DNA of 64,000 nucleotides, from contig JADANN010000115.1 in NCBI GenBank assembly GCA_018806985.1, positions 372,501 to 436,500 of the forward strand. The letters are read 5' to 3'. The stretch comes from Angiostrongylus vasorum (lineage: Eukaryota; Nematoda; Chromadorea; Rhabditida; Metastrongylidae). A program made the translations under genes and the position numbers. Positions 61,893 through 64,000 of this stretch are shown piece by piece. Below the pieces are notes generated by a model that was given only the letters and a program-made list of their open reading frames with translations, did no database searches and was not told the DNA's origin. The number at the start of each line of letters is the position of its first letter. Positions within the stretch are counted from its first letter, which is position 1.

Positions 61893-62414
61893 CTCTATTA
61901 CGGGTAAGCTTTTGTAGGAAATGGCTCTACATAGATCTTATTGTACTACTTTACGTGAATACGAGTATACGAGTGTCATAGACTGGAAAACGTCCTCTTT
62001 GTAGACGAGTTGTGATTGTCTTTGATCATCAGTAACATACTGTTCACTGAGCACAGCATTCTTTTATTTATGAATCATTCCGTTTTGATGATTCAAATGA
62101 TTGTGATTAAATTCTTTTTTTCTTAAATTGTGCTTTATTTGCATTCGTAATGTTTCTCTGAATTTTATCGCCTTTGGTGGATAAAAGTTTGGAAATGCGT
62201 CGTGTGTTACTCTGCTGTTTTTTCTTCATTGTATAAGTGTAGCAGTTTTTTTCACACTATGAGATCTAGTTACCAGTAATAAATAGTGATATTCCCCTAT
62301 GACTAAAGCTACTCTCTAGTAGTTAACACTAACGCTTGTTATATATAAATCCCTTCAATTACTTCTATCGTTAGTTGGGATGTTTTGTTTAATAATACCA
62401 TATTATTCCTCACA

Positions 62415-62462
62415 AGGGTTCACCGCCTCATCGTGACTAGGAGGTGTTCCTGGGTGTCGAGC
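62415..62462 (-). mobile_element. family C terminal fragment
   Basis: gggttcaccgcctcatcgtg, actaggaggtgttcctgggt match only the end of family C seen at 60.74 kb. Confidence 0.6.
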
Positions 62463-62800
62463 TTGATGCTGGAAGCGATGATGTAGTTCAAGATAGTTTC
62501 GATTCCGGCCTGGTTTCTGAGGCATTTTTGCACGGCAAGTTGTTAAGGTGCTTGGAAAGTGGGAATCGCTAGTCGAGGGGCTGGCGAGTGTGTTGTATGA
62601 GGTAGAGATTCGTAACTCAGCTTGTACAACCCTTACTACGTGAATGACTACAGGTGACTATCGTGAGGAAGGATAGCTCCGTTTGTACCTACCAACAAAG
62701 GGTGCGATTGTTAAGTTACTGATGCATTTGATCGATTTGCTGGATGTCCTACTAAGCGATAATCGTTTCATCCGGATTCAGGAAGTTGCGGATTAAGCCA
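62463..62800 (+). pseudogene. decayed coding fragment related to that at 25.0-25.25 kb
   Basis: Segments in shifting frames: LDAGSDDVVQDSFDSGLVSE, ESLVEGLASVLYEVEIRNSA and then PTKGAIVKLLMHLIDLLDVL with NRFIRIQEVAD before a stop. The last part aligns with NAGTILKLLRHFVDLLDLLY and NCFICIQEAM at 25.1 kb. Stops (at about 62,560, 62,637 and 62,676) and frameshifts indicate a dead copy. It is bracketed by two family C fragments in opposite orientation. Family not recognised. Confidence 0.5.
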
Positions 62801-62839
62801 ATAGCTAGCCACAAAACAATAACCGTCCACCAAAACCGT

Positions 62840-63160
62840 TCTCGGATTTTTTGCTGGTTTAGCTATAGCGGTTGCCTAGAGCCCCAAGGTCAGCATGGCC
62901 AAAGTGCCCCAGGTCGTCACCACCACAGGCAGTCGCCTCCCGTGTGGGTCAAAGGGAGATTTGCCAACATGCGACTTTCATACCAGAACGGTGGTGGATC
63001 CTGGTATTGGATTACTCTCAACTGGGCTTCCTGATAGAAACTCCGGACTCCTCAGTTTGGGAGACCTTGCCAGTGTCATGAATCCCATCGCTGCGCATCG
63101 CAGCCCTGACCCCAGGAACACCACCAAATCACGGTTAGGCGGTAAACCGTTGGGAGGGTT
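62840..63160 (+). mobile_element. family C repeat
   Basis: Plus orientation: tttgctggtttagctatagc, gtcgtcaccaccacaggcag, gatttgccaacatgcgactt, cggtggtggatcctggtatt, cgcatcgcagccctgacccc and ggcggtaaaccgttgggagg. Confidence 0.85.
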
Positions 63161-63737
63161 TCGACATAACAGACTCTAACTTTTTTAGGTTTGTCAGGAA
63201 CATTATTTATATTGCAATCAGTTTTGTGGGACGAAAGTGGATAGAAAGAGCTTTACAATTATATGTAATAGTAAAGCACAGAAAAATACTACTACTAAGC
63301 CTTAGCCGAAAGGAGTGAAATTACGAATGCGCTATTAATTTCCGAATTACGCTGTAGTTAGCCGTTCTGATTCCACAAGAAGATAAATCATTTTTATTGG
63401 ATTTTCCTTACACCATCATCACCTTCGACGAAAGCTATTATGCGAGGATTTATTGAATGTGAAAACGGTAATCTATTATCACAGTGTGCTTCAACCTGTT
63501 CTTAACGAATCATCGGAAGTGTTTTTCTGCTCTTTTTCCCGAATTTTGGATGATTCTGTTCCACTGCATCCAATTCAACTCATTTGAAAGTAGGGATTTT
63601 ACGATGAACGATGTACCTATGACGACGATATTCACTACTTGAGGTGTCCGGTCCGGATTTCAGATCGTATCACATTCATCAATGACTTGCAATACAGGTT
63701 AGTGGTAGTCGAACGATGATGTGCTAAGCTTCAACAT
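63161..63737. other. no feature seen
   Basis: Intergenic-looking AT-rich sequence without exon structure or recognised repeat. Confidence 0.45.
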
Positions 63738-64000
63738 AGGGGCGCATGTGGCGTAATGGTCGAAGTCGCCCTGCAATACACACGGGATCGATCCCGGCGC
63801 CCTAGGCTCACCAAGCTTTCTATCACTCTGAGGTCCTCAAATTGGTACCATACTTGTCTGGATAACAGCACTGGCTCGATACATAGGTAGGCCATCGCGA
63901 ATCAGTATTAAGGCCAAATATGCATTCAATCACCTCTAACGATGCTTAATGAAGTCGAATGCATGCCGCATCCCGCAGGGATTGATCAACGCCGAGAGCT
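63738..64000 (+). mobile_element. tRNA-headed SINE, running off the window end
   Basis: Best head in the window. ggcgcatgtggcgtaatggt contains the A box (about 63,748-63,759), and cgggatcgatcccggcgccc the B box (about 63,785-63,796). The 5' GGGCGC can pair with 3' GCGCCC like a tRNA acceptor stem. The body follows to ttgatcaacgccgagagct, where the window stops. Confidence 0.92.

Noticed and set aside
63738..63810. True tRNA gene
   Set aside because: A and B boxes are present, but there is no proper anticodon arm, and the head is followed by the same 210-bp body at many loci, so it is a SINE head.
1..64000. CRISPR arrays, phage, plasmid or bacterial operons
   Set aside because: No regularly spaced repeats, no Shine-Dalgarno-led ORFs and pervasive spliced genes; the sequence is eukaryotic.

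Overview
The window is eukaryotic and most likely from a parasitic nematode; a strongylid or hookworm-like worm is my best guess, but that is inference. Evidence: AT-rich sequence, short exons separated by introns with GT...(T)nCAG boundaries, conserved animal genes broken into 8-66-codon exons, and dense interspersed repeats. There are no bacterial-style operons, Shine-Dalgarno sites or CRISPR arrays. Almost every long single-frame ORF is chance or a repeat shadow. The real genes had to be read by joining exons across splice sites with matching phase.

Layout. 1-20 kb: mostly gene-poor sequence with isolated minus-strand exons (4.2-4.4, 9.3-9.8, 16.9 and 19.5-19.7 kb) that I cannot name, plus microsatellites and repeats. 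20.7-24.2 kb: a decayed RTE-type non-LTR retrotransposon on the minus strand, itself interrupted by two younger repeats. 25.0-25.8 kb: decayed or multi-exon coding sequence on the plus strand, with a diverged relative at 62.5-62.8 kb. 26-37 kb: repeats and apparently empty sequence. 37.0-38.5 kb: a three-exon minus-strand gene fragment of unknown family. 40.8-43.6 kb: a Penelope-like retroelement (minus strand) with reverse transcriptase, a GIY-YIG endonuclease remnant and a consensus hammerhead-ribozyme core at its 3' end. 45.9-49.4 kb: a plus-strand MFS transporter of the MFSD8/CLN7 type. 51.0-52.3 kb: a complete three-exon gene for a small secreted protein, with TATA box and poly(A) signal. 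56.4-61.9 kb: a plus-strand SERAC1-like alpha/beta-hydrolase gene, recovered over about twelve exons.

Three short repeat families recur throughout and sit in introns and in each other: a tRNA-headed SINE of about 285 bp (A and B boxes visible), a foldback/MITE-like family (here 'family B'), and a family of about 370 bp (here 'family C'). The most unusual structure is a 220-bp foldback at 56,872-57,091 inside an intron of the SERAC1-like gene. Each arm carries a hammerhead-type catalytic core in opposite orientation; one core is consensus-intact and the other has a core substitution. Its core resembles the one at the end of the Penelope-like element, so it may be a non-autonomous derivative.
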